Of a stretch of 64,000 nucleotides of DNA, positions 11,961-24,768 are shown one piece after another. Under the pieces are notes generated by a model, which saw only the letters and a program-made list of their open reading frames with translations, had not been told where the DNA came from and searched no databases. Position 1 is the first letter of the stretch, and the number at the start of each line of letters is the position of its first letter. This stretch comes from Rotaria sp. Silwood1. Taxonomy: Eukaryota > Rotifera > Eurotatoria > Philodinida > Philodinidae. Made by a program: the position numbers and the translations under genes. The DNA lies in the NCBI GenBank assembly GCA_905250075.1, contig CAJNOP010000026.1:1859098-1923097 (forward strand). Reading direction: 5' to 3'.

Positions 11961-13336
11961 GGATCCACGATTTAATAACGAGACATTAGCATTTTTACAA
12001 TTCCTTTCACAGAATGCTCTACCGCAAGGTAATGTTATCGAAGTTGAAACAATGCGTCTACATGTGGAAGACATGCATAAAAAAATCAATGAAAAACTTC
12101 ATGGAACATTCAAGAGTACAATAGAAGAAAAAATCGTGAAAACTAATTCTGCAGGTAGATTTTCAGTTGCCAGAATATTTTATAACAAAACAGTACGTAT
12201 TTTTAGAAATACCAATTACCGTCTATACACCACTGAATGTTAATAAAGACAAATTAGTTATTTATTTTCATGGTGGAGGTAAAACCATCAAGTTAAATTT
12301 TAAAAACACATCTAACTCATTTAAATATCGAATATAATAGGCTGGGTTGTTTGTAGTCGAAAATCTCATCAAGCAATTGTTAATTCCCTAGCTGAGTACA
12401 TATAAACTTATCTTTATTCATTTTATTTATATTCCTACGTAGTGCGACAAAAACAATTTGGATTTCTGTAGAATATCGTCTTGGTCCTGAATATAAATAT
12501 CCAATTTGGCTTGATGATGCATTGGATGTTACTCAACATATTATTCAAAATAAAACAGCTTACGGTTTATTTACCTTCTCAAAATCTTTTTCTATCTATT
12601 AGTTATCATTTTAGGTGTTAATCAAACAGCTAAAATTGGAGTTGCCGGAGACAGTGCTGGAGGCATGATTAGTGCTTCAATTTCTCGTTTATTAAAGGGC
12701 ATCGATTTTCAAGTATAGACTCTTTCGATGATTATTAAATTTGATGATATTCATATTTATAAATAGATTCTTGTTTATGCAGCATTAGATATCCTTGGTG
12801 AAACACCATCATATAAAGAATTTGCGAAGCCAATGTATTTTCTTACGCCTGAATTAATGAAATGGTATAGAAACTATTTGAAATGATGTATAATAAATAA
12901 TGTTATACTCGTTTTTGAATTACTGAATAGGTATACAACACATGCATATCATCGTTTGGATGATGTGAAAGATCCTCGAGTATCTGCTCTACTCAATAAA
13001 ACATTTGAAGGTTTACCACCGTGTTTATTCATAGTTGCTGATCTTGATATTCTTCGAGATGGAAACTTAGGCATAAAAGAAACGAAATTAATAGATTTTA
13101 TAGAATGTCTAACTTTCATCTTTTAGAATATCAAAAATTACTTGAAAAAGCTGGTGTTCAAACAAAATTAGTACTTATGAAAGGTGTCGTTCATGCATTT
13201 TTTAGTTTACCAGGTAGGACAATAAAGAAGTTTTTCTATAGATTTATTTATATTTTACTATTGAAATTTAGGAATTTTTCCACAAGCAAGTGCAGAAGCA
13301 ATCGATGCTATTCGAGATTTCATGGAGTCAATTTGA
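11961..13336 (+). CDS. Arylacetamide deacetylase/HSL-like carboxylesterase (5' end not found)
   Basis: An alpha/beta-hydrolase of the hormone-sensitive-lipase (Abhydrolase_3) family that should hydrolyse ester or acetamide bonds. Exons: 11961-12154, 12207-12278, 12341-12395, 12443-12564, 12615-12712, 12767-12864, 12931-13070, 13127-13213, 13272-13336, together 309 residues to the stop. Diagnostic motifs are the oxyanion-hole HGGGW spanning exons 2-3, the nucleophile elbow GDSAGG in exon 5, the acidic residue in VADLDILRDG (exon 7) and the His in GVVHAFFSLPG (exon 8). The full catalytic triad is therefore present. The first exon listed starts at an acceptor (TTTTTACAAG), so a short upstream exon with the start codon is missing from this model. 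Intron 7 (13071-13126) begins GC rather than GT. Reading straight through it gives a stop, so it must be spliced or the gene is damaged there. Confidence 0.87.
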
Positions 13337-14815
13337 CAAAATACTAAAAACAATGTCCGTAATTTTTCTTCATAGATTGAGAAAAATAGCATCTTTAAAA
13401 TAATTATTAGATTTACTGTTTCTATAATAATCATACTTTTTTTGTTTTATATCACAATTAATTAATTTTCAATTTTATTTGAATGTTTTAATTATATAGT
13501 TTGAAGAGATGATTCATGTTTCGGTATGAAAACATATACAGTTTTGATGTAATAAATTGATATTTTTATTATCTAAATACGTGAAAAAATTATTTGTATT
13601 AAAAATGTATAAATATCGAAGTGGTATAGTTGTTTCATGCACAAACAAGAAACAAGAATTATCGAAATATTCAATATGAATAGATTTAGAAGAAGGATAG
13701 GTCAATATGAGCTAAATCGAACATCTATATTCAAATGCAAATTGAATGAATATTTCATTTTGATAATAAAAACAATTTTATTCATTAATCAGTTGTAATT
13801 TAACTTATTGATTATGAACACAATGATAATCAATATGATTAATAAAATAATTAATATATGAACTATTTTATTGATGATATTTTGCATTATATGAACATAT
13901 TCAACTATCCCTCTAGCTATTTGTTTTCTAATCGAACTAAATCGATTAATCGTTGCTCTCATGATTGTTTTATCGTTATTTTTTCTTTATGTATAATACT
14001 GTTTCTTCTTTGATGATCCTTCGTATACACACTTTTTTATTGAATTTTATATTCTAAATCTAATGCTACACAAAAGATTCATTGAAGAGTGATATCAAGT
14101 TCATTGTGCATATGAACTTTTGTGAAATATAGGAGTATTGAAACATAGATGTAGAAATTTGGGCCTCTGCCTCTTCTCACAGACCGTGACAGACGTTTTT
14201 GACAAAAGACCACAGATCATAGATCAATAAAATCTTATTATCATATATGAACAAAGTCCTTGTCGCATCTCCGAAGGTTCAAGTAAAATGATGGAGAAGA
14301 ATTCTGATTCGATTTCTAAAATATCAAGTGGAACTAAGACTATTAACTTTCGCAGATGAATTAGAAAGTTTTAAATGTTGTTTTAAAAATTTTCTCTATT
14401 GAATTGTTGAGACTTATACTGAAATCTGTTATCTCATGAATAAGAACATGAAGATTTCTCTACATAGATTTAAAAATTTGTCTATCTATTTGATGATTTA
14501 GGATTCCAGTTTTTTTGGAACCATGGAACTCTATCGATGGTTAGTAACAGCACCTACATCATGCTTTATATTTCCACCCTGTGAGAATTGCGCTAACAGT
14601 TTTTTAGTTACATTTCGGATAGAAAAATATATACCAAATGAAATAAAGTCTATTGAAGTCGAGATATTATAAGTTTTTATCTATATATATTTTTGTACTT
14701 TCATAGAAAAAAAAGATATATATATGTAATCGTGTAAATCTACTACTTACTACTTTTTTTATATTTATTCTAAAGGAAAAATACTTTCAAGGAATTCTCA
14801 AGAGGAATAAAAATT
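13337..14815. other. Intergenic, nothing recognised
   Basis: AT-rich sequence with only short chance ORFs (for example 13514-13705 minus). No repeat or RNA gene was seen. Confidence 0.5.
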
Positions 14816-15349
14816 TTAATAATTAATTTTAATAATATGTTCATCAACGACTAATGGTAAAGTTGTAATTGGAAAAATAGCTTTTTCAATTTTATCAATT
14901 TTTTCATTAAGATCATGAATATTCGATTTGATTAATTCTACTTCTTGTTGATTTCCACCTTCAGCTTCAACTAATTCATCGATGCGTTTTTGTAATTGAT
15001 CAATATGTTCACGTTGTTTTTCAACTTTTTCATGAATATATTCATGAAATTCTAGACGTTTTTGATCAAATAAACGGTCAATTATTACATAACAATCAAT
15101 ACGCCATTCTTTAATTTGTCGATCGAAGTTTTTAATTAATTCCTGAGTATTAACTGTTTTAAATCGATGATTAACTTCATGAATGCCAGTTCTTAATGAT
15201 TTCAATTGAGAAATAATTAAATCATTATGTTTCCATAAATGTTGATAACAAAGATCTTGTTTACAACATTGACATAATGCTCGTGGTACGCGTCTACATT
15301 TATCAATAACACACTTCTTAGACATTGATTGAAAATTTAATAAATTCAT
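14816..15349 (-). CDS. B-box-like zinc-finger/coiled-coil protein
   Basis: A single-exon ORF of 177 aa. Residues 13-42 carry a Cys/His cluster (CVIDKCRRVPRALCQCCKQD then LCYQHLWKHND) spaced like a B-box zinc-binding domain. Residues about 45-165 are a long amphipathic helix region with heptads (EKQREHIDQLQKRIDELVEA and later LNEKIDKIEK), a likely dimerising coiled coil. This is the B-box plus coiled-coil part of a TRIM-like layout, without RING or a C-terminal propeller. From memory, bdelloid genomes carry many proteins of this kind, some with C-terminal propellers; this one stops after the coil. ATG 15349 is the first Met; Met at residue 9 (MSKKC) is an alternative start. Function unknown. 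Confidence 0.78.
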   Translation of the reverse strand: MNLLNFQSMSKKCVIDKCRRVPRALCQCCKQDLCYQHLWKHNDLIISQLKSLRTGIHEVNHRFKTVNTQELIKNFDRQIKEWRIDCYVIIDRLFDQKRLEFHEYIHEKVEKQREHIDQLQKRIDELVEAEGGNQQEVELIKSNIHDLNEKIDKIEKAIFPITTLPLVVDEHIIKINY

Positions 15350-17292
15350 GTATTGTTTTCGTTTGAAGTTTGAGAGAATGTGATGAAATAAGAAAAGAGA
15401 GACTTCTTTTTTTTTTCTTAAGGAAAAAAAAAGACAGAGAAAGATTATTTATCTGAAATTCTTATTTATTGACTATTGAAATGAATTCAATAGTAGTAGA
15501 TGTTTGTTGTACTATGATTTACATTCAATAAAAAATATTGAGTTTATTTTCTATGAAGGATATTTTTCAAATCAAGAATGATAAAAATAAATAAATAAAT
15601 AAATAAAAATTATGCGATGAAAAATGGTCTTTTGAATTATTTGGTTATTATTATTTTTCTCCTACAATCATTATTGAAAACGTATTTTTCTTGTCTTTTT
15701 TCATAATGAAATTCTTGATATGTCTGTCTTTTAATGCTTATATGAGCTTTATCATAAAATTAAATCAAATCATATTAATATTTATTTTATTTATTTTTGA
15801 ATAAATTTTTTATATGCAAAATGATAAAACCAAATATCTCATGTTGTCTACAATTTGAAAACTTCGCTTAGTATAAAGAATGATTTTTTTTCAACATAGA
15901 AGATAATAAATGAAATTTTCTAGGTCTTTATGCATTGATTTGACAAAATTAGAATACGAGCGCTTAGAGAGTCCATAGAGTTGTTCAAGGACAATCAGTT
16001 CTATAGTTTCACTGTATTTTAATAAACGTGTGCTGAATAGACTTATCATTAGTAACATTTAACATAGAGATGAAATTAAATTTAAACATTACAAATTTTT
16101 TCTCAAGAACAGATGATACTTACAAATTTAAAAAGTATACATGATTAATATCAGGTAAGACGATACTTGACTATTCGCCATCTGAATTAGATTCTTTACA
16201 AAGTTTATTGTTCTGAATATGTTCTTTTACCGCGAATATATGTAAAAATGTTGGCTCTTGAGGTCTCACCGAATAGAAAGTTTTCACTACTTAATTAATA
16301 AGTGAAAATGAAATTAGCCAATAACTTTCTAAACGTATGACAGAAAAATCTTAAGACTTTAGGATAGACTCTACGTAAAGAAACCAGTTTTCTAGAGGTT
16401 TTCTGAACTTCGCATTCAATTATTAGAGCATTTGTTTCATCTCTCTATTCGTACTCTTATGTAGCTAACAGTAAGGAAACTAAATTTCTTGAAAAAAGCT
16501 AAACATATTGGGAGAAAAAAACTTAGCTCACAGATTTTGCTGTCTGAAAAATTCTCTGCAAGAGATACAATTTATTTCTGAAAAATACTGTGTGAACTTG
16601 CAGTAGTTTTAAAAAAAAACGCATACAATAAGCATTTTTGTCTTATTTTGTGTGCTATGGCTAACACTCGTTTTTTAATAATAGTTCATATAAAGAATGC
16701 TTCTTAGTGATGATTTTTTCACCGCATCTCGAGTAACTCAACATATATTTTATTTCGTAAAAGTTAGCTATAGGAGTACTTGGGATTCAGAGATACAAGC
16801 ATCTGTGAGTTCATCTCACTAATGCATGATATATATATATCTTTCTGCTTCTAAAATTCTATTAATTTCCCTACGAATATGTTTACTTGCTACTGATGAC
16901 GCTGAAACGAAACGCATTGTTGATGCCAAAAGTTATAATTGTGGATATATAAATGGCTATTTTCTCATCATGATGATGATATTCATCTATTTGATAATGC
17001 ATCTTCCTCTCTTTGTAATCAGTTACCTCGTTCTGGGATCTGTTCTCAAGTACAATAAATCGCTCGATTATGATTGAACGGATTTTCACTATTATGCTCA
17101 TATATGAATATCAGTTCGAAGATGATAAAGATTTTGAAATGTCAAGATCTCATTAATTTCCTGATTGAGTCCCAATAGCATGAAAACACTTGAAATGCAT
17201 GAATGAAATAGTTGACTTCTTTCATTTTTTATTCGAAAAAAAACTTTCATTTCTTTTGTTTTTTGTATTTCAAAAGCAATTAACAAATATTT
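15350..17292. other. Intergenic, nothing recognised
   Basis: Only short chance ORFs occur, including an overlapping pair at 16826-17101 on opposite strands. A short (AAAT)n-type run lies at about 15583-15607. Confidence 0.5.
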
Positions 17293-18186
17293 TTAACAAT
17301 GAACAAATAATTTTCTTTGTTGTCTTTCATAATATTCTTGATCAAATAAATTCATAATTGAACTTTGTACATCAATATCAAGTTCTTCTAAATACCAACG
17401 TTGTTCTTTAGCTAGAACCATATCCCAATGACCATGATATAAAAGCATACAATTAATAAACAAGCGTTCATCATGTGTCATTAAACGAGATGATTTTGTT
17501 TCGGTTGGTATCCAATATCGACAAAGAGCTTCATCTTTACCAATACGAATATATGGTATTTCATTATTAATAAAACCACATTGTCTCGTACTATCATCAA
17601 TAACAAATTGTCGACCAAATTGATTTTTATAATGTGTTGTTAAATATTCAAGTGAAGATTTTTCAAATAATTGTACAAAACATATACCTTTTGATTTAAG
17701 AAAAATATCTAATGAAAGAAATTTTAATTGAAAATCTTGTGTTTTGGGATTTGGTAAACGTTTTGACATAAAACCACTACCATGAATTGAATTCCAAAAG
17801 AAATTTTCTCGTGCTTGTTCACTTATAATATTATAAGCATGAGCTACAGATGAGTCTGAAGAAAAACAACGGATACATGATGACGGTAAAAGTAAATATT
17901 GATGATAACGAGTATGAATATCATTTAAATTTATGTAAATTTTCTTATCATTAGAACATTTAATATATGGAAAAATAAATGAATCAATTTGAACAAAACC
18001 ACCAGATTCTTCAACAATCGATAGATCAAGCTAATCAAAAAACAAGATTCATATAAATATGATTGAATAAAACAAAAGAAATCATAAATATATCGTACAC
18101 GTTTTTCGAAAAATAATCGTCTTTGTGCAATATTTGTTGATGAAATACATAGTGAATTTGATTCATTAGTTGATTGTCGATTTTGT
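17293..18186 (-). CDS. Unrecognised protein, C-terminal 275 residues (5' exons not found)
   Basis: The last exon is 17293-18030 (246 codons with stop). It joins through intron 18031-18098 (GTACGA..GATTAG) to exon 18099-18186, whose 5' edge is an acceptor (TTCTTATAG), so more coding sequence should lie upstream. The protein is soluble-looking with no signal or membrane segment. It has aromatic-rich, evenly mixed sequence such as ERLFINCMLLYHGHWDMVLA and EQRWYLEELDIDVQSSIMNL. Cys pairs (IRCFSS, RQCGF, FVHC at the end) are not arranged like a known zinc finger. Codon usage matches neighbouring genes, and a 738-bp open exon is far beyond chance. The gene at 19157-19855 lies upstream on the same strand and could be part of the same transcript, but I could not connect them. 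Confidence 0.7.
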
Positions 18187-19156
18187 CTATAAGAAAAATT
18201 TATTTAGTTCTATTTCCAAATGCAATTCTAATAAACTGAACATTAAAAATAAATGTTAACATAACAGAAGTACAATGATTTCTTTTGATAGCTATTGTCA
18301 AGCCTACAATTCATTCTTTTTAAATATCCATGTGAACAACATTAGTCTATATATACACTTTCTCATGAAGAACAACAGTTCACTATAGAGACATCCAGTA
18401 CTAAGTTAGATTAATCTTCGTCCTGATAACTTCTATATCAGTAGTATCAACTTAGAGAAAACTATTTCAGATCCATTGTTTTATTCAACATAGAAACCAA
18501 GGAGCAGTGCCCCTGAGAAGATCAGGTTCATCCTCCCGAAGCTTGTGGTTCTTATACTATGTACTATGTATTTGTACTTCCAGCAAGAATCGTACCGATC
18601 CTAGTTGTAAATCGCTCCTTCGGAAGAGAAAATCGAGATAAAAAAAACCTTTTCAAATCGCTTAAAACTATAACAAATTTAACTACTTTTTTTTTAGTAT
18701 TGATTTCATTTCTACTTCGATATCATGGGACATGAATCTGAAAGACATTTAATAATGAAAATGAAATGAAGGTCACCTTTATTTTAAAATTATTGACAAA
18801 ATGTTTTCATAGTAAGGTCATTGAGTAGTATGCTAACATCAATTTTTTATGTTTTCAACCCTGTCTGTAAGTTTCATATGAATTTTATTCACTACTATTT
18901 TGTATCCAATTTAAAATAAGACTTATTTACTATAGATGAATTCAATAGGTCTGCAATAGAATTTTGTTCTTTTCTTTTTTTGAATGGCGATAAACATATG
19001 CATTGAATAAATAAATATATTCTCAATTCGAGATATTTCATTTCGAATACTGAATTTATCAATGCAATAGTCTGTGTTAGAAAAAATTTTCTTCATGTCT
19101 AAATATGACAAGTGAAATGTATCACTAGAAAATAAATCTTTTTAAAAAGAAATTAT
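18187..19156. other. Gap between two minus-strand genes
   Basis: May contain unseen exons. One candidate on the minus strand, about 19000-19110 (NDTFHLSYLDMKKIFSNTDY), starts at a possible acceptor near 19111. It could extend the upstream gene if the GTAAATAA at its stop is used as a donor. The rest, including 18460-18660, shows nothing I can assign. Confidence 0.35.
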
Positions 19157-19855
19157 TTACTTTTCTACTTGATTTAAAACTAATTTTTCTTCAATTGTCC
19201 ATCGGGATTTTACTTCTTGCCTCATTGTATTAAGAATTTGTTCCCATTTTTGTGTATTTAAATCATTTGTTTGAAAAAATGATGTTGAACAATCAAGTAT
19301 ACCAAGAAGACAATCAAGTAAAGCAACACTTAATAATCTATTCGACCATTCCGAATGATTTTCCGGTATAATATCAATAGTTGATGATAAAGAATTAATA
19401 AGTCGATCATAATAAACAATTTCAATTGATGTCATTTCAAGAATAGGTAAATTTTTTACCATATCTAGTATGGGACTTACACGATTTGATTGATGTTGAT
19501 CAAGTACATTTAATGCATATGAAAATCGAATATATGGAACATAATGATTATTTGATAAACTATATAAAAAGAAAAAGAAATAAATATCAATTCGTATTAC
19601 TTCTACTACAAACCGAAAGATTATTGGAATACGATATTGATAAAATGTAAGAAGACCATAATGTTTTCTATGTGATGGTAAATCGATTGGACGTAATGGT
19701 GATATTTGTATTTGTTGAGAATAAGATGATTTAGTTAATAGAATATCATTTAGTTCATCATCAAAATTAAAATCACTAGCAGTTTCTTGACAAAATAAAT
19801 GACCTTCACTTTCAATAAATTCAAACGTATCATTACTTAAACTAAATATATCCAT
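19157..19855 (-). CDS. Unrecognised 214-aa protein
   Basis: Two exons: 19614-19855 (starting at ATG 19855) and 19157-19559. They are joined across a 54-bp intron (19560-19613, GTTTGT..TATATAG) that happens to be in frame and open; if retained it would add a very hydrophobic IDIYFFFFLY segment. Splicing gives PIIFRLSNNHYVPYIRF at the junction, which fits the surroundings better. The N-terminus is acidic (DDELNDILLTK). The C-terminal third contains a helical hydrophobic stretch (RLLSVALLDCLLGILDCSTS) followed by a charged helix. No known domain is recognised. It shares strand and style with the gene at 17293-18186 and could be the 5' half of the same gene. Confidence 0.65.
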   Translation of the reverse strand: MDIFSLSNDTFEFIESEGHLFCQETASDFNFDDELNDILLTKSSYSQQIQISPLRPIDLPSHRKHYGLLTFYQYRIPIIFRFVVEVIRIDIYFFFFLYSLSNNHYVPYIRFSYALNVLDQHQSNRVSPILDMVKNLPILEMTSIEIVYYDRLINSLSSTIDIIPENHSEWSNRLLSVALLDCLLGILDCSTSFFQTNDLNTQKWEQILNTMRQEVKSRWTIEEKLVLNQVEK

Positions 19856-22800
19856 TTTCGTTTTATATCTTTTTACTGGAAAATACTGAACACATAAGTA
19901 TTCATAAATGTGATAATAGATTCAAGATCAGTAAATCGAAGAAAATAGAATAGAGACAAAGCCACATGGTCAACAAAGAAGAAGAAAAAAAAAGGAAAAT
20001 AAGAACGTAAATGAATATTCACGATTTAAAGACATACAAGTTTTAATTTGGAAATTCACAAAGTTTATAGAATATAACAGTATATGCAATGATAAACAAG
20101 AGCATTATATCAATTGTAAAACTAGAACTCTCTGGAGTTTATCATGTTGAACATGAGTAATTTATTTGTAGCAAGCTTGTGATTTCTATACAATATTTCA
20201 CAAAAGATACAGAATGAAACAAAGAGATATATCTAATAATTATTACGTAGATCGAATATGACCTTTGTGCTCATTTGACCTTTAGATAATTCAAATTTTT
20301 TCATAGTCTAACAAGCTGAATCCTAATAGTAATTTACTTGATGATTGAAATAGTACAAAAAATTGTAAACAATGTAAAGATTAGAATAGAGAAAGAAATT
20401 AAAATGGTTAAAAATGAAGTATGGTAAAACATTTCGTTTGTTTTTTATAATCAAGTTAATAGTAAGCTTTTATTTTTAGTTTGATAGAGAAAAGCTCAAA
20501 AACATTTTCTTTCATATCAGTAATCAATTCAGATGGATTTATTTTCGTTTGTTCGATTTTGCATATATATTTGTCACTAAGCTTTTTATTGTCCAATACT
20601 GTTAAAACATGTTATATAAGAGATTTCTTCTTTTGCTCGTTTAAATTTTGAAACTTAGCAGGATAACAGCAAACAGTTTGCACTTATCGAAAATTATCTC
20701 TCATGCGAAAACATAAAGATAATCTTGATATTGAACAATCCATATAAAAGCAATCACGGAACTATTGAATGAACATCAATGTGATAACCCGTATGTAAAA
20801 CGCCTCATAAGACAAATCTGTTAAACGTATTATCTATATTTGTTCGTTTTCTTTCGTTCTACCAGGTATTTTCCTTAGTGTATTCATTCAGTTCCTCACT
20901 TCACTATCTTTCTTGCTTTCTATACACAAGAGAAAATCTAGCAGACATACGGCTTATCTACGTAACGCGTCATTTCAGGCATAAAGTATTTATTTCACAA
21001 TTCGAAATAAACGTTTCTACTACGTTGTAAAGCGAACGCGAAAGTATAAGAAAATGTATTTTGTTACTTGAATAACTGGTTATATAAGTCTTTAAAAACG
21101 TGTGCACTAAACATTAATTGATATATCTTAATTTGAAACTAACCGTGCCTCTTAATGTCAAGAACTTTTATCGTGATCAATTTTGCTATAACAGCGTTAC
21201 GAAGAAGTCCTTATTTTAAAACTTTGTTGAGTCACGTTCGAAATACCAGTAAACAAACTAGTGGGCCATAATTAACTTTTCGCAGTTGTTCTCATGCCCT
21301 ACTTTTTCCTTTAAAATATTGTATCTTGAAGTAAATAGTCGTAACTCTGTTACGGAAACCAGATTTTTGGTACTATTTTTAGTTTATATAATTGAGTAAT
21401 AATTTTATTATTACAGACGTCAGATAGCAAGTGTGTAGAATTTCAACCTGGTTTTGATCTTTGATTTACTTATCCAACGATGAACTTCTGCAAAAATCCA
21501 TAATTGTTGTGACGTTTTCTGACTATGATTAAGTTTAATGATAGTAAAGTTAGATAAAAATGAAAAAATAATATGAACAAAAACTGAAATTTCAGATAGT
21601 ATGCAACTAAATTCTAGTGGCTCAGAGTTCCTAAGCATGTTTCAAACCTATAACAGCAGTATAGTTTATTGTAGCAGGAACTTTTGAGTCTCACAGAGAC
21701 CTAAGAAGCCTCTTTAGGAGCTAAAACAACTGTTTCAGACGGATCTACACCGCGAAGAAAGAGCCCACAACAATGTATGAAAAAAAGATATAACAGCGTT
21801 ACAGTTGGACAAACTGATTAATTGGAAATAAAAGAAGAAAAAATGATAGATGCTGAAATGTGTACTGAGGGTGTGAAGACCAACAGCAATCATATTCAGC
21901 TGTTCTCATTGATAAATTATATATTCTTCTTTCTTTTGATAATTTATTTCTTGCTGAATAGAAGTTCCAATCGATATTAATTAGTGCTTCATTAAGTAAT
22001 GATACAAACTGTGTTGAAGATACACTTGAATTTCATGTAGAACTAAATAAGCCAAATGGAAAACTTACTTGAAAAAATGATGATCAACAAACTGATTTTA
22101 ATAATTCAAAGTATTCTATATGTTATTAAAAAGACAAAATCAAGATTAATTATTCTTCATATTAAACTATCTGATAAAAAAAATTATTTCTTTCCAGCTA
22201 GTGATAGTAGAACATGGCGTGTGTCAAATCTTCAGTGCGATTGACTGCTGGGATAGATGTTGGATGTGGATGTCTTAATTGGATGACCACCACACGAATA
22301 TACGTACTCACGCCTACTTCGAAATTAGATCAACCCATTTTCCCATAGTAATCATCGTAACAATTACTAATCCGTATTTATTTTGGCAATTTTATGTGCA
22401 ATTATCTAAACAACGATCGAATATCGTAATCAATTCATCTATAAAATGATCTTTTTATCATTGCTCATGATTGCCCGAATATCAAGAGTTAAAGGTGGAA
22501 CTTCTACCCGTTATCCACAGACCATAATGCAATATCGAATACATAATGATTTTTCTTACATTGTCTTCAGCAATAGACCAGGAGTTCATTTCAAATATGA
22601 CTAACAGATTTTGCAATTGTAAAATGATAATCTGATCGAAATGAACTGAATTCTATAAACTGGGTAGGTTGTAGTCGTATTGAACAAACATATAATTTAG
22701 AAGTGACACAATTTTGAACAAATTATATGATTAATTATTGTAAATTGTAACTGTTCGTAATCTGAATGATCCAGTTGGAACGTTGATATGCGACATTCAT

Positions 22801-23172
22801 CATTGATTCCAATTGGTTTTTGTTATCGAGATTTGAACATTCAAACTATTTTCGTACAAAAAATTTTAATTTTTTTTTCTCTTTATTTCTTATCGATCAA
22901 TTACAACACGAGAAGAAAATATTAGCAGAAACCAAAACTAAATTGACGAATGTGAAAATGGATCTATATTTGTTATATCCATATCCTTTAACTGTATCAG
23001 AAACAATAAAACTCTGTTTCATAAAAATTCTCCATTTGTCACTACAACATGTATTTAATCGAACAAATGTTTTAATTTGTATTATATGAGAAGTTTTTTG
23101 CTTTGGAAGTTTATTTAAATATTGAATAATTATAAAAAAGAGAAAACGAAGATACAGAAAATTGATTAATTA
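19856..23172. other. Long gene-free stretch with possible exon scraps
   Basis: No complete gene is supported. Between about 21962 and 22070 (plus) a frame after an acceptor-like CTGAATAG reads KFQSILISASLSNDTNCVED, and 22820-23089 is a longer open frame (LDQLQHEKKILAETKTKLTN part). These could be remnants of a lost gene, but neither shows a domain or a consistent splice model. Confidence 0.4.
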
Positions 23173-23746
23173 CTATTGTTCTTTCGCTTTGAAATAGTCG
23201 CCTAAATAATTAAAAATAATTTATTTTATATTTAATTTTTAAATTTTCATTTTATTTTACCTAATTTCTCAATAGCTTCAATGGCAATAGCTGGATTCAT
23301 TCGATCATTGAATGTACCAAAAAGAACGTAAACTTTTGTTTTAACTAGAATCAATCCTCTATTATTCTAGACAAGACAGATGACAAATGATTTATTTTAA
23401 ACATTCCATAAGAAGAAAAAACCTCTACCCACTTCTTTAGCATAGATCGATTCATTATCAGCTCGAATACATGTATAATATACTTCATTAAAATAAAGAC
23501 CTTTTTTACGTAAAATTGTTGGTTGATTGAATGCATTTACAAGTGTATCAACATCTGATTGTTCAAGCTATAGAAAATAAAAATGAATATTTGTTTTGTT
23601 TCTGTTGTTTTCTAAATTAATGTTCACACTTTATAACCAACAGAAGTTGTCTTGATTTGACTAGTATCACGTATAAGTAAACCACATTTTTCAATATGAC
23701 CTGAATCAATTAATGCTGTATGTAGTAAAACTTGAAGTTGATTCAT
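23173..23746 (-). CDS. PFN4: Profilin-4-like protein
   Basis: Four exons, 23630-23746, 23433-23567, 23261-23366 and 23173-23201, give a 128-aa protein, the usual profilin-4 size. The start is MNQLQVLLHTALIDSGHIEK. The middle has SDVDTLVNAFNQP and KGLYFNEVYYTCIRADNESI, and the C-terminal half has GLILVKTKVYVLFGTFNDRM and IEAIEKLGDYFK. These align along their length with human PFN4 as I remember it (SDVRTLVNGF, REGLYFKGKDYRCVRADE, VVVVKTHLYLLVATY, ESLGDYL). Profilin-4 is a divergent profilin linked to sperm development in vertebrates, with weak or no actin binding and phospholipid binding reported. In an asexual rotifer such a role would need rethinking. Introns are 62, 66 and 59 bp with GT..AG ends. 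Confidence 0.92.
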
Positions 23747-24768
23747 GATCGATTAGTTGGCTCGTTATTGTTATTATTACTATTCTCATTTTCTTTTTTC
23801 TTTTTTTCTTTTTCTTTCTTTTTGTTTTTTTAATAGTAATGGCAGTAGCCATAGTCATAGAAGTTGCGCTGACTTCAGCCTCCTTTCTTTTTTCTTTATA
23901 ATGATACTATTCCAAAAATCCAGATATTTACGCATGTAGTCCTTCGATACCACTAAATTGCAAGCTTCTTCATTGAACATAGCAACCATCAAGGACAAAA
24001 AGAAAGTAATTGTGTCATTAAGAATGTACGTTCAATGAATAAAATGTCAAGTTTTTTTTCACACTTAAATCTTCTTGTTAATAATATAGAATGACAATGT
24101 CATAGAGAGAAAAAAACAAAAAAGAAATAGTATATGTTGTTTTAAATATGTTTTGACAAGGACAATACAGTTAATGAGACTATTAAAAATGTTGCTTGTG
24201 TGCATAATTGAAAAATCCAAAGAAAAGTACATCACACTATTGATATATCATTGACAATTTAAATTGACAAAAAAATTGGGAGATCTAGTACTCCACTGAA
24301 TTATAAAACAAACTGTTTTAATGATGAAAACTATATCCCAATCTTATGTCCAGAAAAATTTGGACAAAAAGTAGAATTATAATTATGAAAAATAGGACGG
24401 GTTCAAGCAAACAATTTCGGTTACACACATAACATGCACGAGCGTGGTACAAAGCTATACACATCAACCATAAATCACGATATACAATATAAGAAGAAAT
24501 AAGTCGCTACATGAGTAGAAGTGCTAAGCGAACACGAAAATGTGTTGCTGAACGACAAAAAAAGAAAAAGAAAAATGAAAAATGAAAACGAAAATTTGTC
24601 TGTAAGTAAAATTCTAAACATAATTTCAAATAAGCAGATGACACGTCAAAGAAAAAAAAACAATCTAAAGATAATGATAATAATAATAATAATAATAATA
24701 CCAATATCAAGAAACCACACGAGACAATAAATTAGTCCTATATTATTCTTGATATGACAATACAATGT
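23747..24768. other. Intergenic with low-complexity and a microsatellite
   Basis: Contains pyrimidine-rich runs (about 23787-23830), a purine-rich A/G run around 24557-24600, and an (ATA)n microsatellite at about 24676-24702. Open frames here are products of the low complexity. Confidence 0.6.
24676..24702. repeat. (ATA)n microsatellite
   Basis: About nine uninterrupted ATA units. Confidence 0.85.
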
